Below are positions 54,666-64,000 of a DNA stretch of 64,000 bases, piece by piece. This stretch comes from Kuschelorhynchus macadamiae. Taxonomy: Eukaryota > Arthropoda > Insecta > Coleoptera > Curculionidae. A program made the translations under genes and the position numbers. The stretch is taken from assembly GCA_030620095.1 (NCBI GenBank), contig JAUTXW010000066.1, forward strand, positions 806,001-870,000, written 5' to 3'. The first letter of the stretch is position 1, and every line of letters starts with the position of its first letter. The notes under the pieces were generated by a model. That model searched no databases and was not told the origin of the DNA. It saw only the letters and a program-made list of their open reading frames with translations.

Positions 54666-55186
54666 CACGCAAAAAGTGAAAAACTAGCGACAAGGTCTAG
54701 TCAAGTTCAAAGTAAGATGAAAAGGTACCTGCGTATTAGAAAAAACTTCCTGCACGTCCGAGTTCAAAAAAATGTGCTATGTAAAGGCAATTTAGATTAC
54801 ATTACATTTAAAAATGGGTTCAAAAGGGTTCACGCGCTGCAGAGATACAAAGACATGAGTACGATTTACCATTTCAAATTTTGCAGTTACGTAGACAAAG
54901 GATCAATGCAAGGCGGTAAAGAGTCATTTTGTGGAAAAAAAATTATATGCGACGGCATTTGCGTCAAAAAGTGGTCGAAAAATGGTCGAAAATGGACAAA
55001 TCTACTTTTATTTTATAATTCTAGATCAGCTTTTTTCATAAAAAATCGCGTTTAGCGCCCAACTATGCATATTTTTCTATTCAAATCACATTGAAGCTAA
55101 TACATATCTCTTATAGTTTTAACATAATATTGCAGCGGCGGAAGGCTTGCAAGTGATCCAAAATACTGCATGCAGTTCCCCCTTAA

Positions 55187-57330
55187 GTTAAATTGGTATA
55201 AAACCCACACTACTTTCTTTATGAGATACTTAATATAGTTAAATTTTGACGATCTTTCTCTCGTACCACTTATTATTAAATATATAAAAATTTGCAAATA
55301 TATGCAAAATTATTTGAAAAAATCTTAGGTTAGGTTACGTCAGGTCTTACGACCTCTTCCTATATTTTATAGACAGCTCTCTCTCTGTTTTTTTTGTTCA
55401 TGCTCAGGAAATAGTCGTAAGAGAAGGTAAGAATTATTAATATGTCTTTAATCTCATTTATTAAACTTTATATGAAATAAGTGTGACTATAATCTATGTA
55501 TAAACAAGGCCATAACAGTAAGTTTTCGTAAATATATTTTTCAATATTAAGGATATTGGTGTTATTGTAAAGTTTTTGTAGTTTTCCTGTTTTTCTTAAG
55601 TTCATCCGGTCTCAGGCTTTCTTTTAAGGGCTATAAAAACAGGCGCATACTTCTTCTATTTTTACCCCGACCCACTCTACCGATCACTAGTTATCTAGTA
55701 AGCCGACGGCAGCCCAGCCCTATAGACCTTGGAAAACCGAAGAGTACTACCAAATACCACCAGATCGATAACGGTTTAACAGTTCTCCCTTTAACCCTTT
55801 AATCTTTAATAATATTAAAATCAATCTTTAATATTTTATTATACTTTTATTCAATTTTAACAGTGTCTTGTTTTTTTGCATGTTCTTGTATATTATTTGT
55901 TATTTTTATTTTAGAGTTTGACATGTATATATTACTTTATACAAATTAGTTTAAAAAATATTGGTTTGACGTTTTCTCCAATTACTTATTTATATTGAAT
56001 GTACACTAGTTAATTTGTAGAAGTTAAATTATTATTATTATTATTATTGTCATGCTTTTTTTCCATAGAAAAACGGTGATCCTTTAAAAAAGGGAACTTC
56101 TGACCTCAAATATTGTTGCTCCGGAGCTCAAAATTAATCTTACTCCTCCACTGTGAAAATCATCTTGTTTATACGTATTTACATAATAGCCTGATGTAAA
56201 ACATCACGCGTAAAGCAATCTGAAAAGCAATAAAGAACGTTACGTAAAACGGGAAAAAGGGAAGATTCTAGAAAACTCTTTTTAAAAAGCGCCCGGGGTT
56301 TTGTTCCGCCTTGTTCCTCATTCGCGTAACAAAATGATCTATTTATCTTGTATTGTGATAGCGGATTGAAAGTGTAGCAGTAGTAAAAAAAGCGCAAAAA
56401 AGCTGGAAGCCGAACTGACAGTTCTCGAGCTATTATAGAACATAAGCGCAATTTTGAGGTACCTAGAGCAATTACAAATAACAATGGGTTGCTTTGCTCT
56501 TAACATACTATGCAAAATATCGATTTCCAAAGTTCATAAATAAGTTTTGATTTTTTGCAAATTTATTTTTGGCAGCTTACGGCTCTTTTTTCGTGGAAAT
56601 AATTTGCTTCTCTTTCTTCTTCTTAAATAACTGAACCATTGTCGATTTAGTGTATATTGACTTTTCACATGGTGAACCATGTGAAAGTTTAACAAACTAT
56701 TGACATCCATTGACAAAATATCAGATCATGGAATGGGGAAGGCCAAAAAATATGTTTTTTTTCTGTGAACGGGAAAAAAGTTTGACATTTGGCCCCTGTT
56801 GACAGGTAACAAACAATACACCAAAATATTACTTTTTATGAAATTAGTTTTTTCCCGGGGAAAAAATGAGAGCGGATATATATACACATAAGTAAAGTTA
56901 GATATTTAATTTTAGACTATTTTATTATACAAAGGGTACATTTCTTTTATATCAAAAGTAAATTTATGAAATGTTTCCTGCATGAATGACATGTTCCTTG
57001 AACTATTCGGTACAACAGTCGAATTTTCTTGTGTTGAAATTCAATTTTTTTCTGCCGTGTTAGTTAGTTAGTAACTCAGGTGGAGTCAGAGAAAACTCGG
57101 AATCAGACATTATTTAACTTTATATTATTCATAATAACTACTAAACAAACACTAAGTTTGCAATTTTTAAATCAAATCATATTAATAAATTGACAGATAT
57201 TTGATTACATTTAAGGTTTCCTTCAATTCTGATTGTCGTACAACAGCCTACCAGTTTAAAATTTCAAATTTCACATTGATTTTCTGACTTCATTCAACTA
57301 TCTTTAATATTAAATCATCGATTTTCTCGT
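55187..57330. other. No gene; possible element end at 55779-55794
   Basis: No coding frame I can support. AGTTCTCCCTTTAA at about 55781-55794 resembles the tip of the TTAA-flanked element (mirror GGGAGAACT next to TTAA), so a diverged copy may end here. A short ATT microsatellite is at about 56030. Confidence 0.4.
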
Positions 57331-57334
57331 CACA

Positions 57335-57454
57335 GAAAAAATAGTTGATTATACACGGGAAAAATATTAGATTTTAACTCTCGGTTTTTTGTCAACACAA
57401 CTTCGAATTAAAATCTAATACTTTTTTTCCTTGTATAATAAATAACTATTTTTC
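57335..57454. repeat. Hairpin repeat, about 42-bp arms
   Basis: The arms at 57335-57376 and 57409-57454 are imperfect inverted copies (AAAATAGTTGATTATACACG on the left, mirrored by GTATAATAAATAACTATTTT) around a 32-base loop. It looks like a small foldback or MITE. No duplication was identified. Confidence 0.7.
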
Positions 57455-57474
57455 AATTCCGCCTGTCAGTTGGC

Positions 57475-57625
57475 CGCATAGCTTAAAAACTAATCACCGA
57501 ATTGACCTCAAATTTTAGTAAACAATTAAGGTTAACATGGGGATAAACTGGTAATATTTTGGTAATAATTCAATATGCCGGAACAGGATGGCGGCCTAGT
57601 GAAACGTTAAAAAAGTTCTTAGTAA
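57475..57625 (+). repeat. Diverged repeat tract, as at 17275
   Basis: It shares the 'aactggtaatattttggt' and 'GGAACAGGATGGCGGCC' style segments with 17275-17700 and 62575-62900, and the CCTAGTGAAA.GTTAAAAAA stretch with 17375. Confidence 0.65.
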
Positions 57626-57639
57626 AAACTAATTATCCA

Positions 57640-58764
57640 ATTTATAGTCAAAAGCAGTGTTATCGTGCGATTTATCAACGACAAACTTTTTAAGTTTTTT
57701 TTCTTTTATTACGTGTAATCATATCCTCCGCGTAAAATCCGGAAGATGAATTAAATAAACCTATGATATTTTCGTATGAAAAAAGAGGATAAACATATAA
57801 ATACAGCAGTTGCAAAAATCTTTGAGCGATGTCACATCAAAGTCAAATTGACAAGTCAGTGACAAAATGAGTAACAGAAAACAATTTTCGGGTTTTTTGA
57901 ATCCACAAGCAAAACAAAATGGTATTAAATCTAATAAAATATTTCGAAAATGAAAATTCAATGGCCAATATCCAGGAGACAGTAACACAAGCTCTGGGAA
58001 TCGCTATAAGAACTGTGCAGAAAATTGTGCATGAAATAAAGCATAATTTACTACCGAAGTAGATAAAGAAATGTACACGAAAAAAGCCAACGACAGAAGG
58101 CTTAAGTGACAATGTAAAAATGGATGTTCGTGATGCAATTTACGATTTATACACATCAAAAACTAATATAACCCTTCAAGTTTTAAAAGAAGCTTCAAAA
58201 AATAGAGGCATATTGGAAATTGAACTAAAATCGTTGTCAAAATTAATAAAAATGTTGGGTTTTCGGTATAAAAAGAACTGTAATCGAAGCTTTTATGCGA
58301 GTTGCTACATATAGCAAGTCAGCGTATCCAGTTTTTAAAGAAATACACCCAAAATTTTAATCACAATTTAGAAAAGTGGTATTTTTAGACGAGACTTTGA
58401 TATTTTCTAATGGAAGTGGTTCGAAATCTTGGCAGGACGAGTTTGCAAAAAGTGTCGAGAGAAAAAAAGGATGTAGGACGGAAAAACGGTTCATCATTTT
58501 GCATGCAGTTTCATCAACCGGATTTCTCCCAGGTGCAAGTTTACTGTTTTCTTCAACATCCAAAAGTATGAACTAACATGGTAATATGAACTGTGAACTG
58601 TTTGAAAAGTGGTTAAAAAAACAACTGATTCCAAATTTAAATGCTTCATCTTTAATCATTGTGGACAATGCATCTTATCATTCAAGAATCTTAAATAAAC
58701 AATCTACTTCATCCTGGAAGAAAAGTGATATTTATGGCTAATAAAACAAAAACAAAATCCTTTA

Positions 58765-58768
<4 letters not shown>
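57640..58768 (+). pseudogene. Tc1-like transposase, copy B
   Basis: A plus-strand copy of the family seen at 2006-4760. It starts at ATG 57919 (MVLNLIKYFENENSMANIQ). Pieces at 58120-58314 and 58376-58576 follow, with an FLDETLIFSNGSGSKSWQDE region holding the first D. NCELFEKWLKKQLIPNLNA and LIIVDNASYHS (second D) lie near 58590-58690. The frame ends inside a TA microsatellite, before the third acidic motif. Several stops occur. It lacks the non-LTR insertion of copy A, so at about 58585 it shows the original site. Upstream sequence 57640-57918 matches that of copy A. Confidence 0.85.

Positions 58769-58812
<44 letters not shown>
58769..58812. repeat. (TA)n microsatellite, LTR element target
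   Basis: TA repeat ending Tc1-like copy B. Its last TATA (58809-58812) is the left target copy of the LTR element. Confidence 0.95.
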
Positions 58813-58816
<4 letters not shown>

Positions 58817-59280
58817 ATATCTATTCTCACCAGCTATTTCATCATACAAGTTATGCTAACCTTGGTTCCCCGACTATCAGCTATCACCCGCCAATGCAGT
58901 TATTCAGAAAGCCAAGCTTATCTCAATAACAAAGTATCACATATCAGTCAACAACGTAGATCATCCTATTCTCATAAACAGCAGGTGTTACTTGTTTACG
59001 AAAACAAGTCTATACCAAGAAAGCTTCATCAGCAGAACCCACGTCCTGACCCAAGTGTTCAAGAACGAAGTAAACAGTTCCCACTGAGTCAGCATAACGA
59101 AACATATAAATAGTTATTTTTCTTTGTATAAAGTTCAGTTCAGTACAGTTCAGTCTAGCTTGAATTCATTTTATTAAATATTACTCTTTGCAAGTTCAAA
59201 TGTATATATTTTAATTTGTATTTTTTTGAGTAATAAAATAATTTTTTTAATAAGTAATTTGGCAAGAAAGTGATTTAACA
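58813..59280 (+). repeat. 5' LTR of the env-only element
   Basis: 468 bp. It contains ATATAAATAGTT at about 59104, a possible TATA box, followed by a short AGTTCAGTTCAGTACAGTTC run near a likely start of transcription. AATAAAATAA near 59232 may be the polyadenylation signal. Confidence 0.95.
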
Positions 59281-59283
59281 AAC

Positions 59284-59301
59284 TGGCGCAGTCGGTAGGA
59301 T
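59284..59301 (+). promoter_or_regulatory. Primer binding site, tRNA-Ser
   Basis: TGGCGCAGTCGGTAGGAT starts three bases after the LTR. It is complementary to the 3' end of an insect serine tRNA as I know it (…ATCCTACCGACTGCG plus CCA). Confidence 0.8.
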
Positions 59302-59507
59302 CTGAAAACGTCTAACAGAACACGAAGCCTTTGTACACTCTAACTGTCGACGGAGGATCCCAATCCATTGTTCAGAAGAACCTGTGAAAAACAAGAAAAA
59401 CAGAGAAAATCACGACCCGACGTCACCAACTCGCAGTCAATCTACGGATTAGGAACACCTAGTGAAACCCCTGGTAGAATTTGCTGCAGAGAACACGACA
59501 AAGTCTG

Positions 59508-61421
59508 ATGTTTCTACTAGTAATGACCATCCTCGGACTGTCATCAGTCGTCCAGTCTCAATACTCCATAAGTCCAATTAACAACACGATAGGAGTCTTC
59601 TTTCATGAAGAAGCAAAAATAAGAATCTCTAATGACAAATGGACATTACTTGTATATAAAGACTTAGAACCAATTAAGGATAGAATTGTAAATAATGATA
59701 GAATTTTAGAAAACCTTATTAATAATATCAACGAAGACGTACCACGAATGAAAGCATTTAAATCTGAAGTATTAACACATATTAGTCTCCTTAGACAAAT
59801 ATCAGGAGCTGTAAATCAAAAATATACAGAGATAATGGCAGATACTAAAAAATATATTCTTAGAGAAAAACGTGGAATTTTTAATGGTATAGGAACATTT
59901 TGGAAAGCAATTACAGGAAACTTAGATGCCTCCGATGGCGAATATTTTAATGACTGTATAGAAAAAATAACACATGATGAATATCAAATCGAAAATCTTC
60001 TTAAAAATCAAATCTCAGTAACTACCTCAGTAATAAAAGAATTTAATTCAACTATTCAAAAACTCAAAATTGACGAGGAAACATTCAATAATGATATTAT
60101 AGAAATTCGAAAATCAATACTGGATATTTCTGACGATCTGAAATATTATTCCTCTCAAATAGAAATATTAAACATTTGCGAACTATTAATGGAAAGTTAT
60201 TCATTTTTTGAAAATTCTTTGAATGATATCATAAATTCAATTGTTTTCGCCCATTTACGGATTTTACACAGTTCAATTATTACACCTTTTGACTTAATAG
60301 AATCACTAAAGCACATATCTCAATCATTGCAAAGAAATAATTTACCTTTGTTAATTCACCCTTCCAGTGTGGCTCAATATCTCGAAATCATAGAACTAAA
60401 GGCATATCAATATGATTCAAAAGTAATCTTTGTTCTCGAAATCCCATTAGTTGATCCAGAAAAATATATTCTCTTTCATTTATATCCAATACCAATTTTG
60501 GATAATCGAACAGGTCTTCACCACATTCTTTCAATAACAAATAATTTAATTGCGCGAAACGATGATTCATTATTATATATCACAATCCGCAACTTGGAAT
60601 CATGTAAATCTTTGAGCAGCCGAACACTAATATGTTCCAACATCCTGCAATATCCAATAGACAGTGATGCTGTTTGTGAAGCCCAGTTACTAAGATTAAT
60701 CAATCGCCTTCCAAGAACGTGCCAAGTTTCAGTTCTCCTAGCCAAAAACTATCATGTGCAAGACCTTAATCAAAACTCCTGGTTAGTTGCCGTTGCAGAC
60801 CCTCTACCTGTGACTATTAAATGTGGTTCCAGAGACGTTGTTACCCAAACAATCAGTACCAACGCCATAATCAAACTTCAACCAGAGTGCAGTGAATTTA
60901 TTGGCAGCACCAAAGTTCTAGCGAAGAAATGTGTAAATATTTATGATAATGTTACCTACAGCAACGTTCCAATCCAAATTCCATATGATTGCTGCAGCCA
61001 TTATCCTGAGAAGATTCATATACCAGACTTGAAGCCTCTTAAGTTACACGACATTGACATAGAAAACTTAAATATCGCTCAACATAAATTAAATGAATAT
61101 TCTGATCAGTTGGACAGACTAATCAATCAACCATTCGTAAAGAAACATATCGGTTGGTTTACGATCCTGACCATAACTCTGATCATCAGTCTAATTATCC
61201 TGTACATATTTTGTAAATGTTATAGAAGAAAACCTAAAAACCTCAGCATTGGAATCGTCAATGCCAATAGTGATGACTACCCACCTTCTCCACCAAGGTC
61301 CAGAACAAATTTTGTACAATGGAGAAGAATATTTCCAAAAAGGCGACCAAACATACGTGTTGGTGAACCAACAGAAGAATCTGAAGAAATAGAACTTAAC
61401 CTGAACAAACATTCAGCTTGA
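59508..61421 (+). CDS. env: Envelope fusion protein, errantivirus/baculovirus F type, intact
   Basis: 637 codons open from ATG 59508; nine upstream in-frame codons from 59481 lack an ATG. In relatives this class of protein sits in the membrane and drives fusion. Visible in order: a hydrophobic signal peptide (FLLVMTILGLSSVVQS), a short N-terminal subunit, the furin-type site REKR (about 59862-59873) followed by GIFNGIG, and helical heptad-like stretches (about 59960-60300). A cysteine-bearing ectodomain comes next. A transmembrane segment (WFTILTITLIISLIILYIF, about 61155-61211) is followed by a cytoplasmic tail with CKCYRR and an acidic end. No stop or shift is present. It is complete in the features of the family. 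It shares an ITGNLDAxDGE block with the broken env at 47200-48888. Whether it is expressed is not visible. Confidence 0.93.
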   Translation: MFLLVMTILGLSSVVQSQYSISPINNTIGVFFHEEAKIRISNDKWTLLVYKDLEPIKDRIVNNDRILENLINNINEDVPRMKAFKSEVLTHISLLRQISGAVNQKYTEIMADTKKYILREKRGIFNGIGTFWKAITGNLDASDGEYFNDCIEKITHDEYQIENLLKNQISVTTSVIKEFNSTIQKLKIDEETFNNDIIEIRKSILDISDDLKYYSSQIEILNICELLMESYSFFENSLNDIINSIVFAHLRILHSSIITPFDLIESLKHISQSLQRNNLPLLIHPSSVAQYLEIIELKAYQYDSKVIFVLEIPLVDPEKYILFHLYPIPILDNRTGLHHILSITNNLIARNDDSLLYITIRNLESCKSLSSRTLICSNILQYPIDSDAVCEAQLLRLINRLPRTCQVSVLLAKNYHVQDLNQNSWLVAVADPLPVTIKCGSRDVVTQTISTNAIIKLQPECSEFIGSTKVLAKKCVNIYDNVTYSNVPIQIPYDCCSHYPEKIHIPDLKPLKLHDIDIENLNIAQHKLNEYSDQLDRLINQPFVKKHIGWFTILTITLIISLIILYIFCKCYRRKPKNLSIGIVNANSDDYPPSPPRSRTNFVQWRRIFPKRRPNIRVGEPTEESEEIELNLNKHSA

Positions 61422-61451
61422 AAGTTGCTTCCACGTACCAACTTTCATCTT

Positions 61452-61462
61452 GATGGGGGAGT
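61452..61462 (+). promoter_or_regulatory. Polypurine tract
   Basis: GATGGGGGAGT lies directly before the 3' LTR, where plus-strand DNA synthesis would start. Confidence 0.8.
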
Positions 61463-61930
61463 TGTTATATCTATTCTCACCAGCTATTTCATCATACAAG
61501 TTATGCTAACCTTGATTCCCAGACTATCAGCTATCACCCGCTAACGCAGTTATTCAGAAAGCCAAGCTTATCTCAATAACGAAGTATCACATATCAGTCA
61601 ACAACGTAGATCATCCTATTCTCATAAACAGCAGGTGTTACTTGTTTACGAAAACAAGTCTATACCAAGAAAGCTTCATCAGCAGAACCCACGTCCTGAC
61701 CCAAGTGTTCAAGAACGAAGTAAACAGTTCCCACTGAGTCAGCATAACGAAACATATAAATAGTTATTTTTCTTTGTATAAAGTTCAGTTCAGTACAGTT
61801 CAGTCTAGCTTGAATTCATTTTGTTAAATATTACTCTTTGCAAGTTCAAATGTATATATTTTAATTTGTATTTTTTTGAGTAATAAAATAATTTTTTTAA
61901 AAAGTAATTTGGCAAGAAAGTGATTTAACA
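61463..61930 (+). repeat. 3' LTR of the env-only element
   Basis: 468 bp, 7 mismatches to the 5' LTR; four of these are within the first 90 bases. Confidence 0.95.
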
Positions 61931-62110
61931 TATATAGCCTGTATTTTTCGCATGCATGGCTCTTAATTTTAGACTGAAATTTGAAGAAATCGGATAAGTA
62001 GTTTTTTAGCTATGCCGCGAACAGACAGACTGACGGACAGACATACCTACAGACAGACGGAATTGAGAAAACATGTTTTTCCGGCATTAAAGATCTAAAA
62101 AAATCTCACG
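61931..62110. repeat. Dispersed repeat end with GACAGACGG-rich stretch
   Basis: It begins TATATAGCCTGTATTTTTCG, as in the inverted copy at 1-130. It contains several GACAGAC/GACGGAC units (62021-62070). The LTR element entered at its TA-rich edge. Confidence 0.65.
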
Positions 62111-62574
62111 AGGGAAGTAATAACTAAGTATCTTGTGTTTTTAACAAAAGTGTATAATATTTTTGCAAAATAAAATTTTTTTGTTGTCACAATTCAAAAA
62201 AAAAACAAGTTTCGTTTACACAGGGGTGGCCCGCATTTAAATAAATGACACTGTATAAGTGGTTAGATTTTTAGGTCAACCGGGGCTCATAATTTTTGGT
62301 GATTGATAAAAAAATCTCACTTTTATTAAGTGGCTGTGTAAGCAGAACATATCCTGATTGTTCCACTGATTCGAACCGTCTTCCGACTTTATTATTTTCT
62401 TTCTCCCTGTATATTTGTTAATAGCCCATCGAGATTTAATAGCTCGATAACAGAATCACACAACATTTTGGTATTCATTGTGTTTTCTGATTTGATTCAA
62501 AATATTGGTGACCTTTGCACCCGCACGATAAGACGGCATTCGACTATATCTCAAATTTTACACAATAATCAAGT
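62111..62574. other. No recognisable feature
   Basis: AT-rich sequence with no supported gene or repeat. Confidence 0.5.
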
Positions 62575-62900
62575 GGTACACTGTTAACTGGTTACATTTG
62601 GTATGAATTCAAGATAGCAAAACAAAATGGGGGCTTATAAAGTATTTCAAAAATCAGCCTGAAAAACTATAGATATAGGTATTAGATGAGTTTTAAATTT
62701 TGTGCATGCCTTAAGTATCATATAGAGATAGACTAGTAAAGTTTTGGTACGAATCAAGATGGCGAAACAAAATAGCGGCCAAATTTTAAAAAATCTTATT
62801 CAGCTTATTTTGCAGAGAAATTAAATCTGACGGAGAAATAAACTGGCAAAATATTGGTAGGAATCAAATATGATAGAACAAAATGGAGCCCGAACTAAAC
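62575..62900 (+). repeat. Diverged repeat tract, as at 17275
   Basis: At least three units carry a TTTGGTA(T/C)GAATCAAGATGG-like segment followed by AACAAAATGG. The AAAATCAGCCTGAAAAAC segment is also found at about 17490. Confidence 0.65.
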
Positions 62901-63760
62901 TGGGTCATACTTTACTCCTCCTATTAATCCGAGCTTTAATTATAACGTTTAAAGGCTCACTTTATTTATAAAATATTTTCCAATAATTGTGACGGAATAT
63001 CTAATTAGTTCCGATCAAAATTAACGAAATACCTTGAATGATATTATCGGATTTTTATTTACCTAGGCCTGGATTAAATTTAAAAATACACAAAATCTGG
63101 CTTTGGACCGAATCAAAAATACTTTGGGGATCACAAACACGAATTAATCATATTTTTATTAACTTTAAATCGATCTGTCTGAACGTAAATAACACTGAAT
63201 CTGGATAGGTTTTCTATTAATATACACGGATGAGATATTAACAGATATTGGTTTCTTGAAATACGGGTTGGACGAGTTGTTAATTATCGGGAAAATAAAA
63301 AAAAACTAGAACTAGTGTGACGATAATTATTTTGTGAATGTGTGAAACTTTTTTATAAAAATTACAGAGTGTGGTGATTCTGTGTTATATAAGCCAACAT
63401 TTAACGGAGGAAATAAATAAGGTAACGAAGCAATAGATTTAAGATGCGTATTCACTTGGACTTAGAGGATACGAACGAACAAACGGCATAGCACGAATAC
63501 GGTTAAATAAGCCTACGTTTGACTCGATAATTGTTTTGACATCTACATTTAGCGAACGGAAGCCAAGGATGTGCATAAATATATACAGAATATCCCATTT
63601 TCGACACAAATGCAAACGAAAATCGACAAACCTGATTTGAAACTCCAAAATATATTATTTAGATTCCTAAGTGATCCCAGGTATTCATTCAAAAACAATT
63701 AGATTGATATGTATAACATTTTTTAATAATTCGGTATTTCTAACAGAACTATTTTGCTCC
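62901..63760. other. No recognisable feature
   Basis: AT-rich sequence. A minus-strand frame of 69 codons at 63439-63648 does not resemble a protein I know. Confidence 0.5.
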
Positions 63761-63764
63761 TTAA

Positions 63765-64000
63765 GGGAGAACTGCACGCAAAAAGTGAAAAACCAGCGAT
63801 AGTCGAGTTGAAAGTAAGATGAAAAGGTACCTATGCATTAAAAAAAACTTCATTCACGTCCGACCTCAAAAAAATTTGTTATGCATAGGTAATTTAAATT
63901 ACATTTCGGTTAAAAATGGGTTCAAAAGGGTTTACGCGCTGCAGAATTACAAAGACATGAGTACGATTTCCAATTTTGCAGTTACGTAGACAAAGGATCA
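63765..64000. mobile_element. TTAA-flanked inverted-repeat element, second copy (cut by window)
   Basis: TTAA at 63761-63764 is followed by GGGAGAACTGCACGCAAAAA, the left tip of the element at 46939, here without the LTR element. It continues in parallel with 54666 onward to the window end. Confidence 0.85.

Larger units (their letters stand above)
46939..55182. mobile_element. Short TTAA-flanked inverted-repeat element holding an LTR element
   Basis: TTAA occurs at 46935-46938 and 55183-55186. The tips are GGGAGAACTGCACG on the left and GGGGGAACTGCATGC inward from the right. Without the LTR element the unit is about 527 bp with no protein, so it is a non-autonomous, MITE-like element. A second copy without the insertion begins at 63765 and runs out of the window. 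Their shared sequence includes ATGGGTTCAAAAGGGTT and GTTACGTAGACAAAGGATCA. Confidence 0.8.
58813..61930 (+). mobile_element. LTR element carrying only an envelope gene
   Basis: Two 468-bp LTRs (58813-59280 and 61463-61930), starting TGTTA and ending TAACA, differ at 7 positions. TATA is duplicated at 58809-58812 and 61931-61934. Inside are a tRNA-Ser-like primer site, a leader of about 225 bp, one open envelope-type gene and a purine tract. Gag and pol are completely missing, yet all signals for reverse transcription and integration remain, and the ends are those of a normal integration. It could move only with enzymes from a related full element. The LTRs are unrelated to those of the 46953-54665 element. 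Confidence 0.93.

Noticed and set aside
54591..55055. 154-codon plus-strand frame
   Set aside because: It starts inside the LTR of the minus-strand element and runs into the flanking short repeat, so it is a chance frame across an insertion junction.
55323..55340. TTAGG-like units (TTAGGTTAGG) as telomeric repeat
   Set aside because: Only two units are present; not enough for a telomeric tract.

Overview
The window reads as intergenic DNA from an insect genome, AT-rich with introns of about 60 bp. A beetle or similar species is plausible, but that is inference. The evidence is the mix of mobile elements: errantivirus-type LTR elements with a tRNA-Ser-like primer site, Penelope, Tc1/mariner, hAT, piggyBac, pogo, Transib-like and a probable Sola-like transposon. 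I see no host gene and no bacterial feature. Nearly every long reading frame belongs to a mobile element, and most are broken.

Layout. 0-4.8 kb: Tc1/mariner-type relics, one split by a 5'-truncated non-LTR retroelement with a TTTG tail. 5.5-12.4 kb: one minus-strand Penelope-like element split twice. One insert carries an uncharacterised multicopy ORF. The other is a Transib-like transposon (9005-11805, duplication TGTTG) that itself holds a tRNA-like sequence. 12.4-13.6 kb: decayed Gypsy integrase. 14351-16983: a mariner-type element with inverted repeats of about 550 bp. 18.8-29.3 kb: a four-deep nest. A Tc1/mariner-type gene was split by a TTAA-targeted element, which was split by a 6.3-kb hAT, which was split by a Sola-like element with an almost intact transposase. 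A second hAT sits farther along the same gene. 29468-35567: a pogo-type element interrupted by a Penelope fragment and then a piggyBac.

36.4-45.4 kb is a large array of about 1.3-kb units whose arms are 30-bp, nearly palindromic minisatellites. Two units point left, five point right, and a non-LTR fragment lies between them. It resembles Foldback-type architecture.

46.9-55.2 kb is a 7.7-kb errantivirus-type LTR element on the minus strand, with 220-bp LTRs and duplication CACG. Its pol is long and open, gag is broken and env is frameshifted. It sits inside a short TTAA-flanked repeat, and another copy of that repeat, without the insertion, begins at 63765. 58813-61930 is the most unusual object: two 468-bp LTRs, a primer site, a short leader and an intact envelope-type ORF, with no gag or pol. 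It may derive from a reverse-transcribed spliced env RNA.

These genes do not form a pathway. The window is a record of successive insertions. Many boundaries are supported by target-site duplications, by reading frames that resume across the insert, or by uninterrupted paralogous copies elsewhere in the window.
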